From assembly GCF_024323335.1 (NCBI RefSeq), contig NC_066579.1:355329400-355393399 (forward strand): 64,000 nucleotides of DNA. Direction: 5' to 3'. This DNA comes from Lathyrus oleraceus (taxonomy: Eukaryota; Streptophyta; Magnoliopsida; Fabales; Fabaceae). Numbering within the stretch: the first letter of the stretch is position 1; every line of letters starts with the position of its first letter. The notes under the pieces were generated by a model. The model was not told where the DNA came from. It did no database searches and worked only from the letters and a program-made list of their open reading frames with translations. This document shows positions 8,138 to 18,788 of the stretch, piece by piece. A program made the position numbers and the translations under genes.

Positions 8138-11100
8138 GTTGATTTCTAAACCCATTGAACATAATGACCCAACACCATCTCCCAATTTTGAATTCCCTGT
8201 ATTTGAGGCAGAGGAAGATGATGTTGAAGAGATTCCTGATGAGATCACCCGGCTACTTGAGCATGAAGAGAATATCATTCAACCGTATCTTGAGAATCTG
8301 GAAACAGTCAACTTGGGGTCTGAAGATTGTGTGCGAGAGGTAAAGATTGGGGCACTTCTGGAAGAATCTGTTAAGAAGGGGTTGATTAAGTTGCTACGAG
8401 AATATGTCGACGTCTTTGCTTGGTCGTATGAAGACATGCCAGGTCTAGATACTGATATTGTGCAACATTTCCTACCTTTGAAACCTGAGTGTGTGCCTGT
8501 AAAGCAAAAGCTCAGAAGATCAAAGAGGAAGTTCAGAAGCAAATTGATGCGGGGTTCCTGGTGACTTCTATATATCCTCAATGGGTGGCCAATATTGTGC
8601 CCGTGCCTAAGAAAGATGGAAAAGTCCGGATGTGTGTGGACTATAGAGACTTGAATAAAGCTAGTCTGAAAGATGATTTCCCTCTATCACATATTGATAT
8701 GTTGGTAGACAATACAGCTATATTCAATGTCTTCTCGTTTATGGACGGATTTTCCGGATATAATCAGATTAAGATGGCACCCGAGGATATGGAGAAGACA
8801 ACATTCATCACACCTTGGGGAACATTCTGTTATCGAGTGATGCCCTTCGGTTTGAAGAACGTCGGAGCCACGTATCAACGAGCTATGACCATCTTGTTTC
8901 ATGATATGATGCACAAGGAGATTGAGGTATATGTTGACGATATGATTGCTAAGTCAAGAACAGAAGTTGAACATGTAGAGCATTTGTTGAAGCTTCTCCA
9001 GCGTTTGAGGAAATATAAGCTTCGTCTGAATCCCAACAAGTGTACATTTGGAGTCCGTTCTGGCAAGTTATTGGGCTTCATTGTTAGTGAAAGAGGTATT
9101 GAGTTTGATCCTGCAAAGGTCAAAGCAATACAAGAGATGCCTGCGCCCAAAACTGAGAAGCAAGTCCGAGGTTTTCTTGGCCGCTTGAATTATATCTCCA
9201 GATTCATATCCCACATGACTGCCACATGTGCGCCTATATTCAAGCTCCCCCCGAAAGATCAGTCCCATGATTGGACCGAGGATTGCCAGAAAGCTTTCGA
9301 CAGTATTAAAGAATATCTGTCTGAGCCTCCGATTCTGTCTCTGCCTGTAGAGGGAAGACCTTTGATCATGTATCTGACTGTTCTTGAAGACTCGATGGGT
9401 TGTGTCCTTGGTCAGCAAGACGAATCAGGGAAGAAGGAGTATGCTATTTACTACATGAGTAAGAAGTTCACTGATTGTGAGTCTCGATACTCAATGCTTG
9501 AAAAGTCACGCTGTGCTTTGGCTTGGGCTGCTAAGCGCTTATGCCAGTATATGATAAATCATACGACTTGGTTGATATCCAGAATGGATCCAATCAAGTA
9601 CATCTTCGAGAAGCCTGCTTTAACAGGGAGAATTGCCCGTTGGCAGATGTTGTTATCTGAGTATGATATTGAGTATCGAGTTCAGAAGGCTATTAAAGGT
9701 AGTTTCTTGGCTGACCATTTGGCACATCAGCCTATTGAAGATTATCAGTCAGTTCAGTATGACTTCCCGGATGAGAAAATTCTGTATTTGAAAGTGAAAG
9801 ATTGCGATGAGCCTACACTTGATGAAGGGCCAGAGCCTGGTTCCAGATGGAGTATGGTGTTTGATGGCGCTGTAAATCAGTATGGAAATGGTATTAGGGC
9901 CGTGATTATTACTCCTCAAGGCGCGCATATTCCTTTTACAACAAGGCTAACTTTCAAATGCACGAATAATATGGCTGAGTATGAGGCCTGTATTATGGGA
10001 TTGGAGGAATGTATTGATCTAAGGATCAAGCATCTTGATGTATATGGTGATTCGGCCCTCGTTGTTAATCAGATTAAGGGTGAATGGGAAACAAATCAGC
10101 CTGGCCTCATTCCATACAGAGATTATGCGAGGAGGATTTCAACGTTCTTTACTGAGGTTGACTTCCATCATATTTCTCGAGATGAGAATCAGATGGCAGA
10201 TGCTCTTGTTACGCTTGCTTCAATGATTGTGGTTAAATTGTGGAATGAAGTCCCCAATATCACCGTGATGTGCTTGGACAGACCAGCTCATGTATTTGCA
10301 GTAGAAGAAGTAAAAGATGATAAGCCGTGGTATTATGATATCAAGTGTTTCATTCAGAGCCAAATTTACCCGTCTGGGGAATCTGTAAAATATAGGAAGA
10401 CTTTGAGGAGATTGTCAGGCAGTTTCTACCTCAATGGCGAAGTGCTTTACAAAAGAAATTTTGACATGGTTCTGCTCAGATGCGTGGATAGACACGAAGC
10501 AGACCTGTTGATGACTGAGGTCCATGAGGGTTCATTTGGTACTCATTCCAATGGGCATGCCATGGCTAGAAAGATGTTGAGAGCAGGCTACTATTGGCTG
10601 ACAATGGAGTCTGACTGCTGCAAATTTGTGAAGAAATGCCACAAGTGTCAGATTTATGCTGATAAGATTCATATTCCCCCGACACTTTTGAATATGATCT
10701 CATCACCATGGCCTTTCTCCATGTGGGGAATTGACATGATTGGCATGATAGAGCCAAAAGCGTCCAATGGACACAGATTTATTCTCGTAGCAATTGATTA
10801 CTTCACCAAGTGGGTTGAAGCGGCGTCGTATGCAAATGTGACCAGGCAGGTGGTCGTGAAGTTTATCAAGAATCAACTCATATGCCGATATGGTGTGCCA
10901 GATAAGATCATTACTGATAATGGATCTAACTTGAATAACAAGATGATGAAAGAACTGTGTAGTGAGTTCAAGATCGCGCATCATAAGTCTTCTCCTTATA
11001 GATCCAAGATGAATGGGGTTGTTGAAGCTGCTAATAAGAACATTAAGAAAATTATCCATAAGATGGTTCTTACGTACAAAGATTGGCATGAGATGTTTCC

Positions 11101-11573
11101 ATTCGCTTTGCATGGATATCGTACATCTGTCCGCACTTCAACAGGGGCAACCCCTTTCTCTCTTGTTTATGGCATGGAGACGGTACTCCCAGTAGAGGTG
11201 GAGATCCCATCAATGAGAGTCTTGATGGAGGCCAAGTTGACTGATGCTGAATGGGTTCAGAGTCGTTATGACCAGCTGAACTTGATAGAAGAAAAGAGAT
11301 TAACTACCATGTGCCATGGCCAGTTATATCAACAAAGAATGAAGAAAGCTTTGATAAGAAGGTCAAGCCTCGTGTGTTCCAAGAAGGTGACCTTGTGCTC
11401 AAGAAAGTCTTGTCTTTCGCGCCCGATTCCAGGGCAAGTGGACTCCAAACTATGAAGGTCCATATGTTGTTAAGAGAGCCTTTTCAGGCGGTGCTTTGAT
11501 ACTTACAACTATGGATGGGGAGGATTTCACTCGTCCTGTGAATTCAGATGCAGTCAAGAAATACTTCCCCTAA
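8138..11573 (+). pseudogene. pol: pol exon (RT, two RNase H-like domains, integrase) of unit A1, frameshifted
   Basis: Long Ty3-gypsy (Tat/Ogre) polymerase. An acidic N-terminal segment precedes the main 988-codon frame (8489-11455), which holds RT with catalytic YVDD near residue 148. A first RNase H-like domain follows (about 290-420), in which the usual first Asp is replaced. A second RNase H has intact-looking acidic positions (FDGA about 457, MAEYEA, YGDS, MADAL). Integrase has the HHCC zinc finger (680-720) and D, D, E at about 749, 810 and 846. Breaks are a 25-bp deletion between GAAGA repeats at about 8517 and single-base shifts near 11340 and 11435, after which coding runs to the TAA at 11571-11573. 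No chromodomain is visible. The listed 8489 start is not an ATG and is only the edge of the open frame. Confidence 0.9.
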
Positions 11574-11599
11574 AAAAATAAAAACTGAATAACTCGTTA

Positions 11600-11780
11600 A
11601 GTTGAAAACCCGAAAGGGCCGCTTAGGCAAAAATGAGCGTCTCGGTGGATTGAAAACCCGAAAGGGAGATCCAGGCAAAAGTTAGAGACACAAAAAATAT
11701 ATAATAATGATATATGTATCCCGCTAGATTGAGTACCTCATCCTGGGGCAATCTAGGCAAAAATTAGGGATTTGGCAAGT
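11600..11780 (+). repeat. Short direct repeats with GAAAACCCGAAAGGG
   Basis: Two clear copies start near 11603 and 11650. A diverged third lies near 11727 (GATTGAGTACCTCATCCTGGGG). Each is followed by ...AGGCAAAAaT. They start right after the pol stop, so they are untranslated. Role unknown. Confidence 0.7.
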
Positions 11781-12183
11781 AACTGCATCTTGACAAGACT
11801 TTGTTCTACAACTGTCGTCCGTCAGAGATCCTTGCTCATTATCAGCCAAAGCTTCAATTACATCGGATTCAGAATTGGTGGAGAAATGGTCATTATGTTC
11901 AATGTATCCCTTTTCCAATATATATCACCAATTTCAAATTTGTAAAGATCTATGGAGTCTTGCCATTCGCAGACTACCATTCTATCAAATAAATTTGAGC
12001 CTTTTATCCAATTATTGGCACTCTTATCTGTTTTTATTCAACAAATGTTTTACATGTTTTGAGTAAGAAAATATCATTGTTTCAAACAATCAAATTTTTT
12101 ATAATTTGTTTTTAAACAAAGTGAACATTCACAATGACGAAAGGATACTTAGGAGATCCTCAGTGCTCTCCCAAGGGTGGTAC

Positions 12184-14290
12184 GATCCCCAACAGGGTAA
12201 GTTTTTTGTCCATATTCCTGGCATGACTGTATCTCCTCCCTCTAGAACCCCTTGTGGTTTATCCTACCAAGTGAATTGCTTGTTGAGAGTCACCTCTCTT
12301 CCCTTCAGCAGAGTAGCAATCTTTCTTCCTCAGCAGCTTAGATCTCTTTGGGCAAGAGCGGTATTTGGTGGTTGATCCCGATAAATCCTTTATCTCCTCG
12401 GATAGATTCCCTAGTAGAGTTGTTGGTATGGTGGACCTTGTCTGTGATAACTCTCGTCCCCAGCTGGAATGATTGATGATTCATCCCCTGCAGAGTTCTT
12501 TGCTTCCTGGTATCTCTGATCCCCAGCAGATTGGATACTCCCCGGTGAACTTGGCTTTCTCTCTTGAGATGTAGTACCGGGTGGTTAATTCCTGGACCTT
12601 GTTGTGTTAGATATGTCTGTCTGTCAGCATACATCATACATAAACCACGCATATTCATGCATAATTATAACATTCAGATATTCATGTTGCATTCTTTGCC
12701 ATATATCGTTGTTTGTTGTCTCCTGCTATTTGGTGATATACTTCCCCAAGCAGACGTGTGTGTCTGATCTGTCCATATAGAGTCAGCTCCATAGGCAGAA
12801 AGCGTCTATCCTTTCTTTCATATTCCCCACCGGGTTATATCCTCGTGGATGTTGATTGTTTTTGTTCCTTCCCAACACATATACTGGGATGGTTTTCCCC
12901 ATTGAGTTATATCCTCACCGGGACAAGTCTTGATTTGGTGTGCCTATCTAGTTTGATCCTAGATCGGTCTCTTGAGACTCTTTTCCTGTTTCCCTGTGGT
13001 AAATGAATAATTGCTCAATAATTAGTAATTATTATCCCCGGCGGAGTCTGTGTTTCTCTACCCTCATACCGGTAGTTGTAAACCCTATTTCTTCCCTTTT
13101 TGCAGAGTAACTATTTTTTCTCATCTTTAATTGGTGACAGTTATCTTCATCCAATATTCGGTGATGATATCCCCTCATCTGCTTGGATAATTGCCCTGAT
13201 TACGCAATTTATCCCCAGCGGGTCATCTCTCGTCTACCTTGTGGTTGTTGGTAACGATTAATTCTCCCCTGAATTGGTTATCATTATATACCTAGTTTCG
13301 GTATCCCGATGCCTTTTCTTTTCGGTCGATTTATCCTTTATTAACCCAGTAACCGGTTGTGGATAATCGTCCATGCGAGTATATTATCTATGTTCTGATG
13401 GTAATAGATAGTATATCTCATGCACTCTCGGGTCTGAAGCCTTTTGTTCTTCCCCAGTTGAGTAAGATTCGTATCCCCTTTGTGGAGTCGAATATCTATC
13501 CTGTAATCGAGTTTGCTTTTAGCCCTCTTTTGGATGATGAGTGTTTTGGGAATATTCCCCAATTCACGCCTTGGTTGGTCACCTATTATATGCCTAGTAA
13601 CCGGTATCCCTGGTGTTCCTTCCTCTCTGCTCCCTATTATGACTTTTTGTCCCCTGTGGAGTCAGAATCTCTGAGTTGAAGTATACTTTTTAGGTTTTCC
13701 TCAGACGTTTTGAAGTTTTGATATCTCTCACCCTTATACCGGTCTTGGATATTCATCTCTTCCTGAGCATGTTGTATCTCTCACCCTCATACCTGGCGTT
13801 CAGATCACATGTCTCCTTGAGCTTATTACCCAGTAACCGGTAATACCTCGTCCCGCTGCTTCCTCAGGAGTGTCCTTGTGGACATCCCCAGCGAAGTCCC
13901 TTAGTGGATTGTTTTCATCCGGATTTTATCCGAAGTATCCGCTGTGGATAGTTTTTTACCGTATTGGCATATTCCCCAATACATGCATCTTCGAGTCAGC
14001 TTGAGTCTTTCCATTGGATCTTTTCCCTTTGGAATTCTGTTCCCCACGCTTTGAGTCGTGACCTGCTCGCGCATTTTTATCCCTTTTCTATCCCCAGGAG
14101 AGTCCCCAGGGTCTTGGTCCCATGGAGTGAATTGCTCATATGGATTATCAGTGGCTTCCGATTTCTTTGCTTTTGTGGACACATATCTCCACAGAGTGCT
14201 ACCATTTTTCATACCTACATTTGCATCATGAGGTCTCTTAGGGACCAAAATTCGTCTCTTTGTTATTACTTAAGCCCATTCTACCCCGTC
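12184..14290 (+). repeat. Irregular array of TCCCCAGCRGAGTC-like motifs
   Basis: Copies include CCCCAACAGGGT (12187), CAGCAGAGTAGC (12306-12317), CCCCTGCAGAGT (12485), CCCCAGCAGA (12521-12530), CCCCGGCGGAGTC (13036-13048), CCCCAGCGGGTC (13213-13224), CCCCTTTGTGGAGTC (near 13475), CCCCTGTGGAGTC (near 13651), CCCCAGCGAAGTC (13886-13898) and CCCCAGGAGAGTCC (near 14093). Spacing is roughly 40-150 bp with unrelated sequence between. The motif resembles the complement of the primer-binding site, CCCCAGCAGAGTCGCCA, which is the expected 3' end of the primer tRNA. Confidence 0.7.
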
Positions 14291-14334
14291 GAGACGAAGA
14301 TTTTAACCTTCACTTCTCCGGCTAGAATGACCTT

Positions 14335-14345
14335 AAACAGGGGCA
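14335..14345 (+). promoter_or_regulatory. Polypurine tract of unit A1
   Basis: AAACAGGGGCA ends two bases before the TG of LTR A2. Position and purine content fit the plus-strand primer of an LTR retrotransposon. It is short and interrupted by C. Confidence 0.6.
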
Positions 14346-14347
14346 TC

Positions 14348-16418
14348 TGTAAGACCCCAATTTTGACCCTAAGATCCCTCATGGCATCATAACATTGCAT
14401 TTGCATTGCCTCAAGGATCTTTAGCACTTGGTTCCCTTTGCCTTTGGGTGGGACTCCTTGTGATTGGTTTGAGATCACCAAGCATGCTTGAATTATACAT
14501 CATTGTTTCTCTTACTTTTGTTTACTAACCAAAAGCACAAAAATGTGTCACTAACATCTTTTGTTTGAAGCTTGAGTATCATCCAAGACACTTTGTGGGT
14601 TCTATTTAGATGATCAGTCAACACAAGGGAATGGCTTGAGATACTTCCAACAAGTTCAAATGGGGTTTATTCGTCAGTCAAAACGTTAATCTTGAAGGAG
14701 CAAAAGTTTGTTCATGTGCTGTCATGCTCGCTAGGCGAGCAGAATGAGTCGCTTAGCGAGTCCCAAGAAAAGCCACCAGAATCACCTACGCTCAGAGGAA
14801 TTTCTTGAATTGTCATGCTCGCTAGGCGAAGCTCACGTGTTTAAAAAAAAATGAAAAAAACGAAGAAAAAAAAACGAAAAATAAATAAATAAATAAATAA
14901 ATAAAATATAACAGAAATTTTTTGGACTTGGGCCTCTCTCATTTGAGCCCGCAGATCCACAAAAATCAGGTTATAAATTCAGAGTTTTAGTGAAACAAAA
15001 GAATTCTATTCCTATTACCCTTGCAGGGAAAAAGATAGTGAGAGAAGAGCTAATAGAGTTCAGAGCAACCTCCAGAGACTGAAGGGAACTCATCGGCAAA
15101 GAACCAATTCCCTCTCATATAAACCCTCAGATTGCTTTGCAAACCCAACTGGGCAATTCAATTTCATTTGATCTCTCCAGTCAGGTTTGCCTTATTCCCA
15201 TTACTTTATGCTTTTAATTTGAATGCTCTGAATGTATGAGGTATTATGGGTGAATTTGATACCCTTTTGATGCACGTGTTTGACAAGAGGTTTAGGCCTC
15301 CTACCCTTGGTTGCTTTTTGTGAGCTTTTTGTGAATTTTAATGGCATGATTAATGTGGTTACATTTTGATTTGGGGGTAACTCTTGATTACCCTATCTTG
15401 TTTCTCTAACCTGTTTGTTGAGTTTTGTTTTGTGAGGGCTCATATGACTCTTGCAGAGATGGCTTGCCTGGTGTTCCACTTTATTTGTGGGATACCACCT
15501 GGAGGTTTATTCCGATTACCTGTACTGACTCACTTTCTTTGATGGTGTTTAGCTTGGAAGAGTCTTCGGATTTCTTATTTATCTAATTGTTGTTACTTCG
15601 GATCTTTATCCGTACGGTAGATCTCTCGATCCGTTTACTTTTCCCGCATGTTATCGATTTTTTAGGTTTCGTATAGCCTCTCGTGGCATGTCATTTAAGG
15701 TAGCGCGGTTCCTTCATCTAGGACTGCCTTTTTGCATGAGCATCCCTAAACACCCCAAACTCATTGATTTTTCTTCTCCTAAGAACACGTTATCTCCTTC
15801 TACTACAGGCGAGTAAGTCTCCAAAGGTCGAGCATCCGGTAGATTGCGTAGTAACGTCGTTCAACCCTTATCCCATAGGTGGTCGAACTACGTTTTGCTC
15901 TGATTTTCATCCCAAATGAGATATGTAGGCATAAGACGCGATGTCTTAGCGAGCACACTCTTCTTTAACCCATAGGTAGTCGAGCTACGAAGACTCTGAT
16001 TCTCAGATTCAGATGAGATACGTATGCAGTGGATGCAACGTCCGTGCGAGTCATTTTCTTTTGACCCTTCTTTTAGTAAGTAGTACATTAGATAAACATA
16101 CACGCTTTTCTCATCCCTTCAATCATGTTTGCACAAATAAATTTTAAAAAAAAAACAACAACCTTTGCAACAAATGTGAAAAGGGCTCCCTATGAGTACC
16201 TAGGATGCTTTGGGTGCCTAATACCTTCCCATTGCATAACCAACCCCATTACCCAGATCTCTGACATTTTTACTAGTTTTTGATTCGATAAAACTTTTAG
16301 GTTTTTGTTCGCTTTCTAACCATTCCTTTGGATAAATAGAAGTGCGGTGGCGACTCGACTTGTATGATTTACCTTGGATTTAGTCAATATCTCTAATGGT
16401 AACGAATACCCCGCTACA
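14348..16418 (+). repeat. LTR A2 (shared middle LTR of the family A array)
   Basis: 2,071 bp, nearly identical to LTR A1. It ends CCGCTACA at 16418, with the same inverted-repeat cluster (about 14725-14830), A-rich microsatellite (14836-14917) and TATA box (14972-14978). It is at once the 3' LTR of unit 1 and the 5' LTR of the second internal region. Differences from A1 are scattered substitutions and microsatellite length. Confidence 0.9.
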
Positions 16419-16441
16419 GAAAAATGGCGACTCTGCTAGGG

Positions 16442-17336
16442 ACCGAAACATCCTAGTGGGTTTTGCCTACTTTTCATATTTGTTGTATTGTATTGTATAT
16501 TTTTTTTGTGACATATTTTTGTTCAATTTGGGATTACTGTATTGTATGTAATGATTGAATTGTTTGAATATTAATTCCTTGTATGCTTGGTGATCTTTGT
16601 GAGATGAGTTTTATACCCGGACTCGAGTGCACTTAGGATAGGAGAATGGCATAGTCTTGTCGACTTGTGTAGAGTTATTCCTTAGCAAGTTGACTTGCAA
16701 GTCCATTCACTTGGTGGAGGTTATGTTGGGATCAATAATGTCACACAAGTAAGTTGTGGTTAGACATTACTCTTTCCAATATAGACCTTAGAAGCCAAGG
16801 ACCTTAGTTTACCAAGCCCATCTTGGCCTAATCTTAGGATGTAGTGCGAAAGTCGTTCAAGTGTAAGATTTGATACGATTGTTACGCGATACTACACTCA
16901 TAAGAGTCTCTCTTGAGAATATTTTCGGAATACGAGTAGTCGTTTCTCCAATAATATCCGAAAGATGGGATGATGACTATGGGAACCTCTTGTAGAACAT
17001 GTTTGGCAGGTTTAAACCCTAGTACACTCCCTTTTGGGTGGTTCTTAACCTAACTCCATGCTCGTGACTTACAACAAACCCTTGATTCATGGTTGATCCG
17101 TTCATGAATCCTTAATATCAATGGAACTTGGGTTTTGATAAGGTGTAAACCATAATCCACCAAAATGGATGATTGATATTAAGGATAACATGATCCATCC
17201 CATGACCTTTGTTTGGTGTGCTTTGCTTGATCCTTGAGTGTGATTGTTGCATTCATGCATCCATTTGCATCCATATCATCAATAAATAAGAAAATTTTCA
17301 AGGAACTTAAGGGGTTTATTTGCAAAATTTTCAGAC
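16442..17336 (+). other. Leader of unit A2 (non-coding)
   Basis: About 895 bp, closely matching the A1 leader, with the conserved TTACGCGATACTACACTCAT block at 16877-16910. No gene seen. The frame 17234-17488 overlaps the start of ORF1 in another frame and is a shadow. Confidence 0.7.
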
Positions 17337-18788
17337 ATGGAAAGACAAAGAAGGAATACAAAGAAGTACAGCTTCAGGCAACCAGATTTGAAAGAGTTAA
17401 GGAATCTGACATCCTATGTATTAGATCCTTTGGGTTTCAAGGCTCGTTTTGGGAAGCTTCTTCCCCTTCTGACTACTCAGGTGGATGAAGGATTGGTGAG
17501 TGTATTGGTGCAGTTTTATGATCCCTTGTACCGTTGCTTCACGTTTCCGGATTTCCAGCTTTTGCCTACCCTTGAGGAGTATGCTTACCTTGTGGGTACA
17601 CCTATTCTAGACCAATTGCCATTCAGTGGCTTGGAGAGTATTCCTACTTCTCAAGAGATAGCTGACATGTTACACATAGATGAATCTCTGGTTGGTGCTC
17701 ATATGACTACCAAAGGAGGAATTCAAGGTCTCCCTTCTGAGTTCCTCATTGCTCAAGCTACTATGTATGGGAAGGCCATGAGTGAGGACGCCTTTGAGGC
17801 CATATTTGTACTTCTCATCTATGGGCTAGTATTATTCCCCAACATCGACAAGTTTGTGGATGTGAACGCTATTAGGATTTTCTCTACTCTTAATCCCGTT
17901 CCGACTCTGTTGGGCGATACCTATTTCTCTTTACATATGAGGAATGCAAAGGGCGGTGGTGCCATTGTGTGTTGTTTGCCTCTGTTGTATAAGTGGTTTA
18001 TTTCTCACTTACCTCAGACGGTCGCTTTCAAGGAGAACAAGGAATGTCTACGGTGGTCCACGAGACTTATGTCTCTCACTAATGATGATATCTCTTGGTA
18101 TAACCATGTGTATGATGGTGTGCAGATTATTGACTCTTGTGGCGAATTCTCCAATGTACCTCTTCTTGGTACATGTGGTGGGATTAACTACAATCCTGTT
18201 TTGGCACGTCGGCAGCTTGGGTTCCCCTTAAAGGATAAACCCAATAACATTCTGTTAGAGGGTGTATTCTTTCAGGATGGTAAATATCCCCAAGGCTTGA
18301 AAGCTAGGATGGTCCGCGCTTGGCGCAAGATTCATAGGAAAGGAAGGAAAGAGTTGGGTCCTAAGAATTGCATCGCTTTGGAGCCTTACACTGTTTGGGT
18401 TAGGAAGAGGGCGTCTGAGTATCTCATGCCTTACGAGTATCCGAGACCTACACCTATGATTATGGCTGGGCCTTCAACCCTCCCTAATCAAGGAGTAGAG
18501 GAGTTGAGAGACGAAGACCGTTCACGTGCCTGGATTCGTGAACGTGAAGAGTTGCTTCAGCAGATTAAGGAGAAGGATACGTTGATTGAGTTTCTTGAGC
18601 ATGAGGTTATTGATGACCCTGATGACGTATGGACTTCTCTACTTCCTCAATCTTCTAAGTTCTGGAAGAGGAAGTATGATCGACTCGCCAAAGAGAAGGC
18701 CGATATGGAGGCAGCCTACGAGAGGGAGGTGAAGAGGCTTCGCGCATCTTATCTTCCTGTGTCCCAAGCTTTAGATGATTGTTTTTAG
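17337..18788 (+). CDS. Ogre-type ORF1 protein, intact (unit A2), 483 aa
   Basis: The only undamaged large retrotransposon ORF of the Ogre type in the window. The protein has no known enzymatic motif. Residues ~10-330 form a likely globular domain (from memory like the plant mobile domain / DUF7745 group; LVQFYDPLYRCFTFPDFQL near 58-76). A basic stretch follows near 325-345 (RAWRKIHRKGRKELG), and a charged probable coiled coil lies at ~395-470. I see no signal peptide or membrane segment. The ATG follows a conserved TTTTCAGAC context, also used at 5620 and 48304. It precedes a gag stub, so here it is kept while gag is lost. A role in RNA binding, nuclear import or assembly is conceivable but unproven. 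It is unlikely to be a host gene, since primer-binding site, leader and gag remnant surround it. Confidence 0.85.
   Translation: MERQRRNTKKYSFRQPDLKELRNLTSYVLDPLGFKARFGKLLPLLTTQVDEGLVSVLVQFYDPLYRCFTFPDFQLLPTLEEYAYLVGTPILDQLPFSGLESIPTSQEIADMLHIDESLVGAHMTTKGGIQGLPSEFLIAQATMYGKAMSEDAFEAIFVLLIYGLVLFPNIDKFVDVNAIRIFSTLNPVPTLLGDTYFSLHMRNAKGGGAIVCCLPLLYKWFISHLPQTVAFKENKECLRWSTRLMSLTNDDISWYNHVYDGVQIIDSCGEFSNVPLLGTCGGINYNPVLARRQLGFPLKDKPNNILLEGVFFQDGKYPQGLKARMVRAWRKIHRKGRKELGPKNCIALEPYTVWVRKRASEYLMPYEYPRPTPMIMAGPSTLPNQGVEELRDEDRSRAWIREREELLQQIKEKDTLIEFLEHEVIDDPDDVWTSLLPQSSKFWKRKYDRLAKEKADMEAAYEREVKRLRASYLPVSQALDDCF

Larger units (their letters stand above)
11574..14347 (+). other. Long non-coding 3' region of unit A1
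   Basis: 2.8 kb between the pol stop and the second LTR, pyrimidine-rich on the plus strand, with no convincing gene. It starts with three degenerate copies of a unit containing GAAAACCCGAAAGGG (11600-11780). It continues with more than 20 irregularly spaced copies of a motif like TCCCCAGCRGAGTC (12184-14290) and ends in the purine tract. Ogre/Tat elements are known for long 3' untranslated regions. Confidence 0.75.
2632..16418 (+). mobile_element. Family A Ogre-like element, unit 1 (LTR-internal-LTR)
   Basis: A 13.8-kb unit: 5' LTR 2632-4711, primer-binding site 4718-4734, ORF1, a gag stub fused to the end of protease, the intron, pol, a 2.8-kb non-coding 3' region, a purine tract, and the second LTR 14348-16418. 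The LTRs are about 2,080 and 2,071 bp and differ at only a few percent by eye, so the unit is fairly young. Most of gag and the protease active site are missing, so it could not have supplied its own particles. The second LTR is followed directly by another primer-binding site and ORF1, making an LTR-internal-LTR-internal array. No target duplication can be checked because the right end is lost. Confidence 0.85.

Noticed and set aside
8279..9418. Several reverse-strand frames of 75-116 codons across pol (also 59045-60182)
   Set aside because: Shadows of the RT coding strand, present in both pol copies because the sense strand is conserved.
12564..14392. Open frames of 60-142 codons in the 3' region of unit A1
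   Set aside because: Composition follows the pyrimidine-rich motif array; no domain, no sister copy, and some run into the LTR.
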